Positions 51,731 through 63,213 are shown, counted from the stretch's first letter. The stretch: 64,000 nt of DNA from Phytophthora hibernalis (GCA_012656075.1 JAAKBF010000038.1:248001-312000); one strand, 5' to 3'. Made by a program: numbers and translations. Notes: a model not told the origin generated them from the letters alone.

Positions 51731-53832
51731 TCAATAGTTGGCGTACTTGCTATTCAGACCTCCGAACTTTCGTCGAATGTAGCTGCGAACCTGACTGGGT
51801 AGTGCGGCCGGGTAAAAATGCATTCTGCTTGCAAAGATGCATTTGACGGACCCCCTTTTTGACAGGAATTTGAGGCAGACGTCTTTGCCATCTTGTTGAG
51901 GGAGTGGGGTAAGCGTCATTCGATTGATTGCGAGCGTGGTTGTTTCCGGTTCGCTGGGTGCGGGATTGACGCGGTGGGTTGGTCGAGTTTGTTCCCTCGC
52001 TTGTCGACGAATGGCGAATGGACTCCACTTGGTTCCTTTGATCGGCGAGTAAAAGGCCATGAAGTTCGATGTTGTTTGGCGTGAAGTTCGCTGAAACCGC
52101 GTGCCTTGTTGAGGTTGCATGTTCCATATCTGCAATCACCGCGTTTCGATACCTTTCGAGCTGAGCGTCAATCCAGAGCACCAGGGTGAGCAGCATTTCC
52201 TGCGGCCACAGCTTCCGACCCTTGATCTCGACAACAAAGCTGTAAAGTGTTGTTGCAAGGTACTGTGTTGTAGGATCACAACGGACAAAACAATACTGCT
52301 GGAATCCATTGGCTCCTGATAGAACGTCTTCCCAGGACATTGGATCTGGAGCTGGCATAAACTTGGTCGACACCGAGAAATCGCTTATGTAAATGAAGCT
52401 CTTGCGTTGACGCCGAAGTCGAAGCATCTGGTCTACTGGCGAAAATGGAGGAACGAGAGACCGCGACTTCCAAATTCAATGTCAAAGGCACGTATGGCGA
52501 CACCGGGATACGCCCATAGTTCGCTGCTGGACACCAAAGATTCCACAAATTCTGTAGGGGACTTACCTTGATGCGCTGCGGACGTGACCACATCATGGAC
52601 TCGGCGTTGTTCTGTTGACGGGTTGAAGCTGAATTTGCTCCGTTTGGCCGCGGGGGTCTCGTCATCATTCCTGGTCAGGCGAAGTTCTGCAGCATGTGTT
52701 CGGCGGCGTGAATCCAGGAGATAAGGGAGTAGATGAGGTCGATGCGCACGTATAAGTTCGAGTATTTCGGCTTCCACTCCGTACTCCGCATCGAGGTGAT
52801 CTTGAACCGCCACGTTGAAGGCGCTTAAAATAGCTGGCGTCGCGTTGGTTGACGTTTGTACAAGTCTCAGCTCGGTTTGGCGAGCATGCTGCAATTGAGT
52901 AGGTTACAACTGGTTTATGAGAGCGGTCTGCTCTGGTGCGCAGCTCTCGTCAGCAACTGTAAGGAGGGTTCGAGCAACCACGGCCTCGTCTTCGGCCGTT
53001 TCTTCGCAGTCGTCCACCTCCATGACGTCAAAGAAACTCGATGTGTTGTCGGGTTGGATGCCTCGTTGTCGTGGCGTAGAAGGACGTTGCCGGGGACGTC
53101 TGGGTTGCACCCCGCTGTTTCTCAGAAGGAAGTCCCAAACATGTTCTCCATATTGCTGGGTATGGTTTTGCTACCATCAACGTAGAAGACGTAGTTCACG
53201 ACATGCTGCACAGAGAGGCGTGCAAGTTTGCCGGTGCGAGCATCAACCCATGTACACAGGCGGTCAAATCCTGGTGAAACCTCGTGCAGGAGACCTGGCA
53301 TGAGCTGAGCGATTGACAAAGGCTCACAATCTGCTTCAGACGTGGCAGGTTCCAGCAGTCGGTCCATAAGTAAAGTGTGAATGGGTTCGAGTTGCTCGTA
53401 ACTCCAGGTATTTTCGGCAAATTCGTGACATTCCATAACCATGACCACAACAGGGTATACCGAGCCGCTGATATCCTCTTGGCTGGTTTCAACCGGGCCC
53501 GACGGGGTGCTGATCACCAGACTACCCTCAGAGTACCCCGTAACTTGACCATATCGGTATTGTCCATTCGTTCTGGCGCACACTGCCTGTCGGATCTACT
53601 TTCCGAGCTTCGTTCCTTCAGCATCACTACTTCTCACCCTTCTCGTCAGCGCCGTGGCCCTTGGAATCTTCACGACCGTCTCAGTGTCGGCATCTTCGTT
53701 GTCCAGAACGGCCGTTGCCGTGACGCCTCTTGAACTTTTCACCTTGGCGTAGGTCGGAGAAGCGATGGTGCCGTTAACATCTTCGGGGAAGATGAGGAGA
53801 AATGATCCACGTGGGAGGGTAGAGGCGTGCAT
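51731..53832 (-). pseudogene. DIRS gag-like ORF
   Basis: Frames run from MHASTLPRGSFLLIFPED (53,832) through a region with WEDVLSGANGFQQYCF and a C-terminal zinc-finger-like end (VCLKFLSKRGSVKC then MHFYPAALP), typical of DIRS gag. Frameshifts separate the pieces at about 53,590, 53,120 and 52,430. It would package element RNA. Confidence 0.6.
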
Positions 53833-54060
53833 CTTGGCGGAACGTTAGTGTTGACAGGGAAGTCTAAGCGGAGCTTCCTGTTATCTACTTCTAGGCTCGC
53901 AGAAAAAACCAAATGACTGCTCTACACTACGAATTTTGGGCACGCTTCGTGGGAGAGCACCCGAGGTCGGTGTCGCCTCTCCCGTTGAACTCTCTTCCTG
54001 ATCCCGGAAAAGTAGCCTTCCCTTGATTACCTTCGGGAAACCGTCCACTTCATATCCATG

Positions 54061-54434
54061 TAAGGCAAATTACCAGTTTAGTAGCCTCGGGGGTGGCCTG
54101 CACAAACTTAAAGATATCTTGACAAATAATAATCGGAATGGGGAGCTGCTTGCGCCATCGGAAAGATGAGACACAGGAAAATGTTTCATGAGTTTTGGAC
54201 TAATGATTGGTGGAGTTCTGAAATGTCTAAACGAGTCGCAGTTCTGAACATCAAAATGGTGCTGTTTACTAGTTTAGTAGCCCTTTTCGACTTGGTTTCA
54301 GTAGCAGTTCGGTTTGATGGCGCAAATCACATTGGAAACCAATGAAAGGACGTTATTTAAAATACTGACGTTTCATTGGCCAAATATCGAGTCCATTAAA
54401 CTGGTATAAACTACTAAACTGGTAATTTGCCTTA
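54061..54434. mobile_element. Tc1/mariner-like MITE with perfect inverted ends
   Basis: A perfect 24-bp inverted repeat begins TAAGGCAAATTACCAG on the left (54,061-54,084) and ends in its complement at 54,411-54,434. TA is at both outer edges, fitting a TA target duplication and a length of about 370 bp. No ORF. A second copy is at 29,815. Confidence 0.85.
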
Positions 54435-56114
54435 CGCCATTTTTGGATTGTGATTAGGAGATACTGATAGAACGATGCTCAAATGAAGGCGAAAAATAAA
54501 CTGTATTTCGAAGTATTAGCAACATGTTGAAGGAGTTTTGAAGGAATCCTAAATTCATCGATCTAGCATCACTTCGCTTCTATAATAATTAAACAGTTGC
54601 TACTTGTAACTTTGCCAATCATGCCTGCGTATTTACTCAAACGAAAACCCTCACAATGCTGGTAGCTTTATCACCGTGAATCCATAGGCCACCGGGCGTA
54701 GTAATTTCCCTAAATTTTGTTGACCAAGATAGCTGCAGATTTAAGTTTCTGTGACTGATGCGATTTTAGATTTTGTACTTAGTATTGCATGACAGTGAGA
54801 AGATAAGTCGGCAATACAGCGACGCACGCATATGCGTACTACACCTATCCATATTATGTACACTGTATGAATGCCGGACAATAACCAAAACATTCTGTTT
54901 ACTTGGCATATGGATGATTCTCCTGAATTTGTTGGATCGAATGCTTGGTTTTGTATGCAAGTGTTGGATGGGATGTCCAACTTTTTCGAGGAGTTCAGAT
55001 TACTATCCATTCAAATTTCAAATAGTCACGATTTTGTTGGACCGAGGTCCAACAAGAATAAAACTCCTTATTTGCATAATTAGGCAGTCTAGATAATGTA
55101 ATTTGGCACCATAGGCGCCAGCGATTTAACCGCGCCGGTGCCACAGCTCAAGGACGGTGCCGGCGATTTAACCGCACCGACGCCACAGCTTAGGATGATC
55201 ACTCTGGGGTTATTACGAGCGTGCATTTTATTTTGTTGTTTGTAGATATCCAGGCATCAAATCGTCGGGCACATTACTGGTATTGTATAGGGTGCCGTGG
55301 CCTGGCCTGGGCACGCGCGATCCTAAGTAGTAAGTTAACTTGCTTGTACCCGGTTGCGTGTTACACGCATTAAAAAGTGAAAGGGCTATCTGCGTACTGT
55401 CGAGTTGAGCTTGCAATGCTGGATTTAAAAGGGATGCCTTTTTGGTGAAGCCACACAACCTATCTGCTGATACCGTACGAGTACACGTCCTTTGACTTCT
55501 TCTCGATGACGTTGTTCAAAAATTCATGGACCTCGTCGTCCAAAGCCTCCATAGCGTAAAAGTGCCGACCGTCTGCCGACAGGGCCGGCAAGACCCTGAT
55601 TGGCCAAAATTATCTAAATTGATAATTGGCTCAAACATGGCCACATTGGGATTTTCTGCTCGCTCAAGCAGGCTCACTCGTCAAGTGCACCGCCCTCAGC
55701 TGCATAAACGACCAGGAAAACACCCATGCGCGCGGCATCACGCGCAAGTCGACCAAGGGTCGAGTGATCCCGCTGGCCCTAAAACTACTCGCCGTTGTCG
55801 TGAGTGCGGTGCGGCAGTGAACGAGGGCTATCAAGACAGGGCCCACCCGAGCACCAAGGAGGCCAGCCGTAGAGGGGGAGAACGGCACGATGCAGGAAGT
55901 TGGCCTGAATGGTGCTTAGGCTGCACGTGGAGCTGTAGGCAATTCCTGCGCTGTTGTCCATACCGGCGCCTCCCTCCTCTTCGTCTTCCATGTGCGATCT
56001 AAACTCTTCAAAGTCGCTTTCTCTCCAGTGTTTTCTTATAAGTACAGTACACACTTCCTTAAATACGAGCCAACAACCGTCCAACAAATTCGTACTACAT
56101 ATGAATATTATCAC
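54435..56114. other. No supported gene
   Basis: Open frames here lack domains. A small tandem repeat (GCGATTTAACCGC context, two units of about 42 bp at 55,118-55,193) is present. A minus-strand frame at 55,785-56,168 has a plausible short segment (HWRESDFEEFRSHMEDEEEG) that might be an exon of a lost gene. Confidence 0.3.
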
Positions 56115-56355
56115 TTGTCCGACCTTACTTAGATTTTGTATTGTGTATGGTGGCACTTTAATGATCAATCACTGAGTTTTAAAAATAAATAGCCAATAAG
56201 ATGCACGCTATCATGTTATATCGACCAATGGTCGCGCATAGGGTTAGGTAGGTCCTCTATCCCAGTCATTCCGACGTATCGGGTCGGAGGGGAGCAAAAA
56301 GATGTGTATCCCAATACAAATGCCTAGTGTAGAGCGTATCACAATCACATGCATA
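56115..56355 (+). mobile_element. Crypton 5' leader remnant
   Basis: It contains the leader words of the Cryptons in order: GTCCGACC, GCCAATAAGATGCACGCTAT, ATCGACCAATGG, and TTCCGACGTATCGGGTCGGAG, then GATGTGTATCC. No recombinase follows. It is either a truncated insertion or the remnant left after a rearrangement. Confidence 0.5.
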
Positions 56356-57156
56356 TTTCCAATTTATCCGACCTTATCGGACTGACGCAATCATTGCAAT
56401 ACAATAAAAAATAAATTGCCTTGGACGAGGCACACTTAGCGGGCTGAGGACTTATGTCGCAACATGCAAAAGTGATAGAGCACTTACAGTAACTTACAAC
56501 ATGTATTGAGCGTAGGACAATACAGGACAACGAATATGTAAAACAAAATGTACTGCATTTGATAATATAACTCCATTAAGTAACTATAATACGTGTACAG
56601 TCATGCGGCATATTCGTGTACTACGCCTGCAGGATGTCCTTGGGCTGCGATGGCGCGTCGTAGACCTCGCTGTTGTCCATGCCGTCCTCCTCGCCGTACG
56701 TCTGGACCAGCCCCAGCTCCCCCATCTTGGCCGCAAGCAAAAAGCTCTTCTTGCTCATGGCCACGGTCTCCTCCATCGGGTTCTCCGACAGGTCCAGTGG
56801 GCAATAGTACACGTGGAGGCAAGCTGTTGGCTTGGCTAGGCGAGAACGTGGTCGGCGGCGGCGATGGCGCCCAGCACTGAGCTGTTCATTGCAGGCATAC
56901 AAGGCGGCGCCGACAAAGACGCAGACATACCTTGGCCACGGCGGCTCCACGCGCTCACCCATCATCCCGCCGCTTTTTTCTCCCCACCTTGCTTCCGTTT
57001 GTCACTAGTTGCTGTGGTGATAGTTGGAAAAACGGGAACTGATGGAAACTAAAAGCAGTTAGAGTGAGCAGGCCGTCTCCTACTTCTGTTGCTATGACTG
57101 GTTGGTACGCACCAGCGTTTGCCAGCCAGACATGAGATCTTTCAACTGCTACTGTC
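56356..57156 (-). other. Possible 3' exon at 56,621-56,820; otherwise nothing
   Basis: On the minus strand SENPMEETVAMSKKSFLLAA through QPKDILQA and a stop reads like a natural C-terminus, preceded by a CAACAG acceptor-like site near 56,822. No family is recognised and no upstream exon was found. Confidence 0.3.
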
Positions 57157-58202
57157 TTATCCACTTGCGCGCGTCGCACATGCGCGCGTCGCACACGCGC
57201 GCGTCACAGATTGACTCTGCTGATAGTCTTTCTCTCGTTGGGACTGGAAGGGCACGATACGGCGAATGTGGGCCGTTTCCATGTATCGGCCCTTGTCAAG
57301 AACCAGCGTTCCGTTCGCTCGCACGACAACCACAGTGTGGGGCCCGCTGAAGAGCGGGGTCATTTTGCTGGAGGTCCGGCATCGTTACGGAGCAGAACTT
57401 GATCACCGGGCGCATATGTCCAGCTTTGCCGCTTTGCGTTCTCACGTGCATTGTTCGTTGTCACCTGCACCACCTTGCGGCGGTACTGGTCATCCCAGTC
57501 CGTGCAATGGTCAACGTCGAACAGCATGTCGCGACCGATGGTGGCTTGTGCAGGCGATGCTCCCAACATGCTATGGTAATTCGCCCGCAGGGCGAAGGTA
57601 ACGTCATGTAGGAAAGCTGTCCATTCGTCCTTTGAGCTGATCGTCTTGGTTCTCATCTTCTCGCCGATCACGCGATGGAGCCTATCGATGACTCCATTTG
57701 TCTGAGGGTTGTGTGTCGTTATCGGTACCGCGTGGATACCGTAGCTCTCAAGCAGCTAAAAACTCATTTTTAAACACCGTGCCTTGGTCGTAGATGATAC
57801 GGACTGGCCGTGGATAAAGACACAACCAATAGCGATCGAAGACGAATGCAGCATCGTCGCTAGATGCGTCGTCCACGGGCTGGATCTCTACGAGTCGAGT
57901 GCCATGTCGATCATCTTCATTGCTCAAAACTTCTTCTTGCCGTACGGCCCGATAGAATCTATAGCCACCTCAAACTATGGTCGCACCACGACCGTCTTCA
58001 TTGGCAACTTAGCGTACTTCAACGTGGGGTGCTTGCTTTTGGTGCACGCCAGGCAGCTGCGGACAAAGAGAAGGATTTGGCTCTCCATGCCCTTCCAGTA
58101 TAATGACGACTTGATTGTCTGGCACATGGCTGGTCCTCCCGGATGCATGGGCCACTCATGGTACGCTCGAATAATTGGTTCTGGTAGGTGAGAAGGAACC
58201 AA
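57157..58202 (-). pseudogene. Gypsy integrase
   Basis: It encodes the zinc-binding end (RAYHEWPMHPGG, YWKGM, FVRSCLACTKSK), a catalytic segment IYDQGTVFKNEF and NGVIDRLHRVIG near 57,690, and the C-terminal GPHTVVVVRANGTLVLDKGR. In the last acidic position the usual Glu of NGxxER is Asp (NGVIDR). Stops and shifts interrupt the core. Confidence 0.65.
57165..57208. repeat. GCGCGCGTCGCACA microsatellite
   Basis: Three units of about 15 bp lie at the tail of the Gypsy integrase frame. Confidence 0.6.
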
Positions 58203-58269
58203 AATGCAGTTGCTCTTTGCATCAACTCGAAGCTTTACTCCGTTGACCTATTTGACAATTCCACCTGAC

Positions 58270-58530
58270 TCAGTTGCACTTGCCTGCGCGCGCGAGCTGC
58301 CGGAGATCCAGCGAAAAGAGCGCGGGGTCATCTCCAGTTGAAGTAATCGCGGCAACAGTGGCTTCCGCATTCCCCAGTTCCAGACACGCGACGCCATGCA
58401 GGCGGGACAATGCGTCGGCGACTACGTTGTTCTCGCCTTTGATGTAGTGTAGTCGAGGCCCGAACTCCTCAATCTCAAGCCGCCCCTCATCATCTGTACT
58501 TGTGGTAGCTCTGTAAAATGAACCAAACAA
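58270..58530 (-). pseudogene. Gypsy RNase H tail
   Basis: FGPRLHYIKGENNVVADALSR is the classic end of Gypsy RNase H. Upstream polymerase motifs are absent. Confidence 0.65.
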
Positions 58531-58905
58531 TTAGTTTCTTCTGCTGGGCCTCCTAATGATTTCCCGAAGACACTCACAATACCAGAGCACGGTCGTTCAG
58601 AACATGGTGTCACCCTTTGCCCGTGAACTTCTCCGATCACCATCATATCTTGCCGCGGAATCGAAAGCCAGAGAAGCTTGTTGAGAACTAGGAAGTGAGC
58701 TCCGTCTTCGTCCTGCATATCCAAAATACCGAAGGACTTCAGCGTTTCTACCTTGTATCGGAGCTTGTCGTCCTCCCAGACGTAGCCGAGTTGCTGCGAC
58801 CGATAGCTCCACATGGCACGTATCTTCCCCACGATAAGGCTTTAGTACAGGTTTTCCCTGAGCACGCAACTTCGGCATCGGCACACGTACTTCATTCCAC
58901 TCCAT

Positions 58906-59250
58906 TTACTTGCTCGAAAACAGCAAATCGATTCCTTGCGAAGAGAAGAAGTCCTTCCCCAGCATAACAGGATAAAGTAGTTGCGGGGCTACTCGAAAGT
59001 CGTGCGTGCACACTCTGCTCGTCGAGAAGATGGGTAAGTTGACTGGGGCCGTCGCCACATGCGTCGTGCGTCCAGTATATTTATCGGCCTGCTTGAAGGT
59101 GGCCTCTTCGTTCCTTAGTAAGAGCTGCTCACGAACTTGGTCCACTACCGTCTGCTCGATCGCCGACCGTCAGCATCCAGTGTCGATCAAAGCAGGGAAA
59201 GTAACGTCTCCAAAACGGACTTCAGTCACCATCACGGGTTCGTCACTGCT
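58906..59250 (-). pseudogene. Gypsy aspartic protease
   Basis: FPALIDTGC (catalytic DTG at about 59,185) is followed by a TGA, then an open frame ending YPVMLGKDFFSSQGIDLLFS, the second half of a retropepsin. Confidence 0.6.
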
Positions 59251-59399
59251 AATCTTTTTTCTGATCTCGTCTTCGCTAATAGCGGCGCCAGTGTTGCGCT
59301 CATCTCACTTCAGGCTTGTCTTCTGCATCGGTAAATGTCATAGCGATAAGTTCATCGTAGAAACGAAGTGCGTTTATCTCTTCCTCATGCTGCTTCTTC

Positions 59400-60225
59400 A
59401 TCGTCTCCATCATGGCAGACATCTGGGTGATTTGCTCCTGTATGGCAGCAAACTGCCCGCGGCCACGGCCTTGACCGCCGCCTTGCTTCTGCTGCTGTCC
59501 ATTCCGCAGGCGATATACCAGCGAGGACGGGTCTCGAAAGCACGGCTCCTTCGAGTGGTTGTTGCGCTTGCAGAAACCGCAGTACTGGTTCTGCTGCTGA
59601 TGGTGATGCTGGCCATGCCTCTGGCCGCGACCAGGGCGTGCATTTCCTCGTTGCTGCTGCTGTTGTTGATGGCCGCCACGATTATCACGCGGTCGGGCCG
59701 AATTGGTGCTGCTGCTTTCACGTTGCTGTCGGCGCTTTTTCTGAGTGCTTCGCTCTCTTGTTCTACTCGCTCGATCAGTTCAAACTGCTGTTCAAGGCCG
59801 GGGAGGTCCCAGGAGCGAGATAGTCGTGACACTTCAATTTGTCACTCGACCGGCATTCCGCTTTTGTACATGCGGACGTGGTCGGCCTCGGGGATAGCGT
59901 CACTCTCGTTGATGAAGGAAATCATCCGGTTTAGCTTTCTGAAAGCTCGGGTATATTCTCTGACCGACATAGACTGCGTTTTCCGCAGATCCACAAGATC
60001 GTCGATGATCACGGCTCGAGTTCCAGGGGGCAGTGAATCATCGTCAATCGTCTCAGGTCGTAAATGGCTACATCCAGGTGGTCGAGTTGTTCTTCTGCGG
60101 CGAGGTCGTTGAACATCAGCAGGTCGTCGTCGAACAGCAATACTTGCAAGTCCCCAACGACCGCGAATTCTTCCTTTTCCGTTGCCTGGTAGCCCATGAA
60201 GAAGTCCGAGATTCTCAGTAACCAC
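59400..60225 (-). pseudogene. Gypsy gag with zinc knuckle
   Basis: The gag core DLRKTQSMSVREYTRAFRKL lies near 59,960. A knuckle CGFCKRNNHSKEPC lies near 59,570, and a Gln/Gly-rich tail with MSAMMETMKKQHEEE follows. Two or three shifts. Confidence 0.6.
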
Positions 60226-60356
60226 TCCAGCCAGTCCTACACGCTACCATCGCGGAAGACTGGCACGCGTTTCTCGATCGTCACTCCGTTGCTCTTCACC
60301 TTCGTAAAGACGACTTCTTCGTTCATCTTGGAGTGGCTCACGAGCGGGGAGCTGCT

Positions 60357-60368
60357 GGCTCATAACCT
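60357..60368 (-). promoter_or_regulatory. Gypsy primer-binding site candidate
   Basis: On the minus strand GGTTATGAGCCA is the same core as the Copia-2 site, complementary to the anticodon loop of initiator tRNA-Met. Confidence 0.45.
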
Positions 60369-60369
60369 A

Positions 60370-60687
60370 TGGCGAGATCGTTCGGCTCGTAGAGAAGAGA
60401 GAGTAAGTTGATATGTCTTGTAGGTGTCAAAAGACGAAGTAAGTTATATTAGAGAGAGGCTAGACGGTTGGTGATGAAGAGAAGGAGACTTAAACTATGG
60501 CTCCTTCAATAGTATACTCTACTCTAGTGAAACAGCTTTCACAGGTTTCTGATTGACTGGATATCAGCTCTGGGGTACACTGTACCACATGTCAAAGTGG
60601 CACTTCAACAGCCTCCCTGTAACTTTACATGGTAGGTGATAACCTCAGAATATCTGATATCACAGGTCGACCAAACATTTAATTTTT
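60370..60687 (-). other. Probable Gypsy 5' LTR region
   Basis: On the minus strand the sequence TGTTGAAGTGCCAC (from about 60,617) to a CT-rich stretch before the primer site has the size (about 250 bp) and TG start of an LTR. No second copy was found. Confidence 0.35.
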
Positions 60688-60984
60688 ATGGTCAGTCAGA
60701 AAGACGCCGAAAAGGAAGCACACGCTGCTGGTCCTCCCTTGGCGCTCTCAGTTCTGCTGTTTGTGAAGGGAGCCACGTGGGAAAGCCTTATGGCGCGCGT
60801 CTGGAAGACTGGGGTGACCAAGGGCGCTGTGCTGCGAAGTGCGGCGCCCTCGAAGAAGAGGAAGAAACGAAAGACCAGAACAGCCATGCAAATTCGCGCC
60901 GTCAAGCTAGGAAGGGCTGCCCGTCGAGCCGCTGCTGCGGACACTGGTAGCAAGGACTCTGCAGCGACCAATTTGCTCACGTGA
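60688..60984 (+). CDS. Small basic ORF upstream of the chromo-peptidase gene
   Basis: A 98-codon frame with a strongly basic centre (PSKKRKKRKTRT, a likely nuclear localisation signal) and an Ala-rich tail. It may be an N-terminal piece of the following gene or the end of another element gene. No family is recognised. Confidence 0.3.
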   Translation: MVSQKDAEKEAHAAGPPLALSVLLFVKGATWESLMARVWKTGVTKGAVLRSAAPSKKRKKRKTRTAMQIRAVKLGRAARRAAAADTGSKDSAATNLLT

Positions 60985-61149
60985 GAGCACGACAGCGGGG
61001 TACAAGGGAAGCAGGACGGATGTCAACGAACGGGAGTCGAGGCATGGCCCCGCAGCGGATCCGGTGCCCCGTGATGTCTCTCAAACGAGGGGATTTATTG
61101 ACAGTTTGAGGACCAGTCATAGTGAAGCTTCTGGCACCGACAGTGTTGG

Positions 61150-62152
61150 GTGGGTGTGTATGATATGCACGAATACAAACCCCGAGGTCTCATCCGCTGT
61201 ACAAGCTGCAACTTTGACCGCCCAAAGGTCATGTACGACAACGTGCCGGGTAACACTAGTGCTGAAGGTGTTTCCATTGCCCAGGTTGTCGTTGGCAACA
61301 ACACGGCTATTGCCATTGACCAAAATACTATTGCCGCGGACTGCAGTGTCGTTGCCACCGACGAAACGGCTACCGACCAGATGTATTATCCGATCTATGG
61401 AGAGTACTATACTGGTCAGGACGTCACTGTTACCCGCGATTTTGCGACGGCAGTTGAGGTCTGGCAGGTGGCTTACATCAATAACAGGCGCGAAATTATG
61501 CAGTATCGTGTCCTATGGGTTCATCCGGACAGGAGTTGCAGGCACCTCTATCTGCGAACATGGGAACCGGCGGCCAGGCTCCGAGAAGATGACTTTGTGG
61601 AAGAAATGGATCTCATCGACCGTTGGAAGGCCTCGACTGTCCCGCTGTTCGAGGATTTCTGGAGGGCAGACGAAGTCGGCATGGGGATGCTTGGTGTAGA
61701 TGATGACGGCATTTGCGTGTTCAACGCATTGAGGCGTGCGGCAGAATTGGCAGGGCGTCCGGACATCGTGACTCATCAGGACATTGACCAGTTTTGTCGA
61801 AGATAGACTCGTGCTGTACAGCCGTGATCTTCGAGAGGGTGCAACGTGGACGGACGTGCGTGCTTTCCTGATTCGAGGAGCTGGTCGCGACATCGCCTAC
61901 AACGCCTTTGTCAAGAATAACTAATCAATCCCAGGTCGTCGTGGGGAACGCGTGTTGACGGAAATCAAGGTCCCGGATGGAATTTACATAATTGGAGCCT
62001 ACAACCATCGTCACATTGGTCATGGAGCAGTGCTCACGGTTCAAAGAAGCAAGCGGCTCATCTACGACTTGAAGCAAGGTAAGCCGATCTCGTCCGCGAA
62101 GGGCTGGATCAATTTCTATGCATTCGTTCGTCCATTCATCGTGTTTAAGTAG
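61150..62152 (+). pseudogene. Chromodomain and papain-like cysteine peptidase protein
   Basis: The 218-codon first frame has a Cys pair (RCTSCNFDRPKVM), a long variable region, a chromodomain-like segment (VWQVAYINNRREIMQYRVLW then YLRTWEPA and DFVEEMDLIDRW) and DDDGICVFNALRRAAELAG with a candidate nucleophilic Cys. A shift at about 61,798 and a stop at 61,921 interrupt it. The last frame (61,952-62,152) gives IGHGAVLTV (His) and LIYDL (Asp). Order and spacing match the 16-kb gene. It is probably the 3' part of an unrecognised retroelement; the peptidase might deubiquitinate or process proteins. Confidence 0.5.
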
Positions 62153-62391
62153 ATGATAGGGTTCATAGGATTTCCGCGCGTTTGCCTAACTGATAATAAA
62201 CTTCCCAGCAAATTGATATTTATGCATGGACTTTATATATAAACTCATGTGCCTAGATAATTCGGTACTTGATCAGGGAAACCTCAACGAGGGAAAACCT
62301 TGTGCGAACAAAAAGATTAAATCCAGTGGGGAAAAACTAAAAGAACGCAGTAGGTAGGCACGCTTCATGCAGTTGTATTGTACGTGTATTT
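62153..62391. other. AT-rich spacer, possible Copia 3' LTR (minus strand)
   Basis: No gene. Its position downstream of a Copia RNase H end on the minus strand suggests LTR sequence, but no match was found. Confidence 0.3.
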
Positions 62392-62590
62392 CTATACAGA
62401 GTGGCCGGATCCAGCTTTCAGAGTCTTTAACCTGAGCTTGGCCCGTAGTTTTCTGAACTGGCGCTTGTCTAAAGCCTTAGTAAAGATGTCAACTATCATC
62501 TCTTTTGTATTGCAGTAAGTGACGGTGAATTAGTGTCGCTCAACTTTTTCTTGTACAAAACAGTATCGTAAGTAGTGGGTCATGGAACAT
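62392..62590 (-). pseudogene. Copia RNase H tail fragment
   Basis: On the minus strand it reads RYCFVQEKVERH, then YCNTKEMIVDIFTKALDKRQ and a stop at the left edge, the conserved end of Copia pol (compare RYHFVRE in Copia-2). Only the last 65 or so codons remain. Confidence 0.65.
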
Positions 62591-62836
62591 TACGCCGGCA
62601 GTTTTTACTTACCGTAATTTACCAACAAGAACATTCCTGGAACCTTCTTTGTGGTCAGGATCGCATTCAGCGACGCAACCTCTCGACCACCTAAGAGCGA
62701 AACCAACGCCCTTTCGTTCTGAGGGTGGTTTAAGATCCGCTCAATTGATGATGTACAAAACCGGATTATTTCCGAATTAATTTATTTTTTCTCAAAAATT
62801 AAGTAGGCTATGTATATAGATACCCCAACTGATAAC
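62591..62836. other. Junction between Copia fragment and viral-type island
   Basis: Nothing recognisable; base composition becomes AT-rich from about 62,760. Confidence 0.3.
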
Positions 62837-63143
62837 ATGACGTTCGAACTAACTTTTGGAAAATACAAGGGCACGCCGATCGAAGAAGTATATCTTCTAA
62901 TCCTGGCTATTGTCGATGGATGCACAACCAACCCAGTCTCAATATTACTGAGGAAATCAAGATCTTCCTACATTCCAAGTTTTTAAGCGATGATAACTCA
63001 TATATGATGAGTTGGGGCAAGTACAAGGGAAGACGCTAAAGCAAATTAGTCGCACCGATTCTAATTATATCGATTGGCTTCGTAAGAACCCATTCGTAAT
63101 TGAGAAATGTCCTAAGCTTGTCGAGGCTTTAGAGCTTAATTAA
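62837..63143 (+). pseudogene. Broken FGKYKG-repeat gene, giant-virus type
   Basis: Two repeats of a domain with FGKYKG (residues 6-11) and SWGKYKG, each followed by a Yxx-WL segment, are readable across two shifts (near 62,900 and 63,020). Proteins with this short domain are common in nucleocytoplasmic large DNA viruses and some phages. The AT-rich context and proximity to the GIY-YIG gene support a viral origin. Non-functional. Confidence 0.5.
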
Positions 63144-63188
63144 AAAAATATCTTTTTTTAGTCGATGACTTAATTACGATTGATCCTG

Positions 63189-63198
63189 ATATATAAAG
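63189..63198 (+). promoter_or_regulatory. AT-rich promoter-like element
   Basis: ATATATAAAG lies 16 bases before the GIY-YIG ATG, a short leader of the kind seen in large DNA viruses. Assignment is tentative. Confidence 0.3.
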
Positions 63199-63213
63199 TC
63201 CTATGATATAATA

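Larger units (their letters stand above)
47845..53832 (-). mobile_element. DIRS-like (tyrosine-recombinase) retrotransposon, decayed
   Basis: The minus-strand order is gag, RT, RNase H and tyrosine recombinase, which defines the DIRS order. The recombinase is cut after its first catalytic Arg. The element contains a LINE-type insertion at 48,984-49,731. Terminal repeats were not identified. Confidence 0.75.
57157..60369 (-). mobile_element. Gypsy element, reverse transcriptase deleted
   Basis: Minus-strand order is primer-binding site, gag with zinc knuckle, aspartic protease, a short spacer, RNase H tail and integrase, with almost no RT between 58,530 and 58,906. It is therefore a Ty3/gypsy copy with an internal deletion. 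LTRs were not matched; the 5' LTR probably extends right of 60,370. Confidence 0.7.

Noticed and set aside
59006..60112. 368-codon plus-strand ORF
   Set aside because: It is the reverse strand of Gypsy gag and protease; its Leu/Ser-rich content is that of an antisense shadow.
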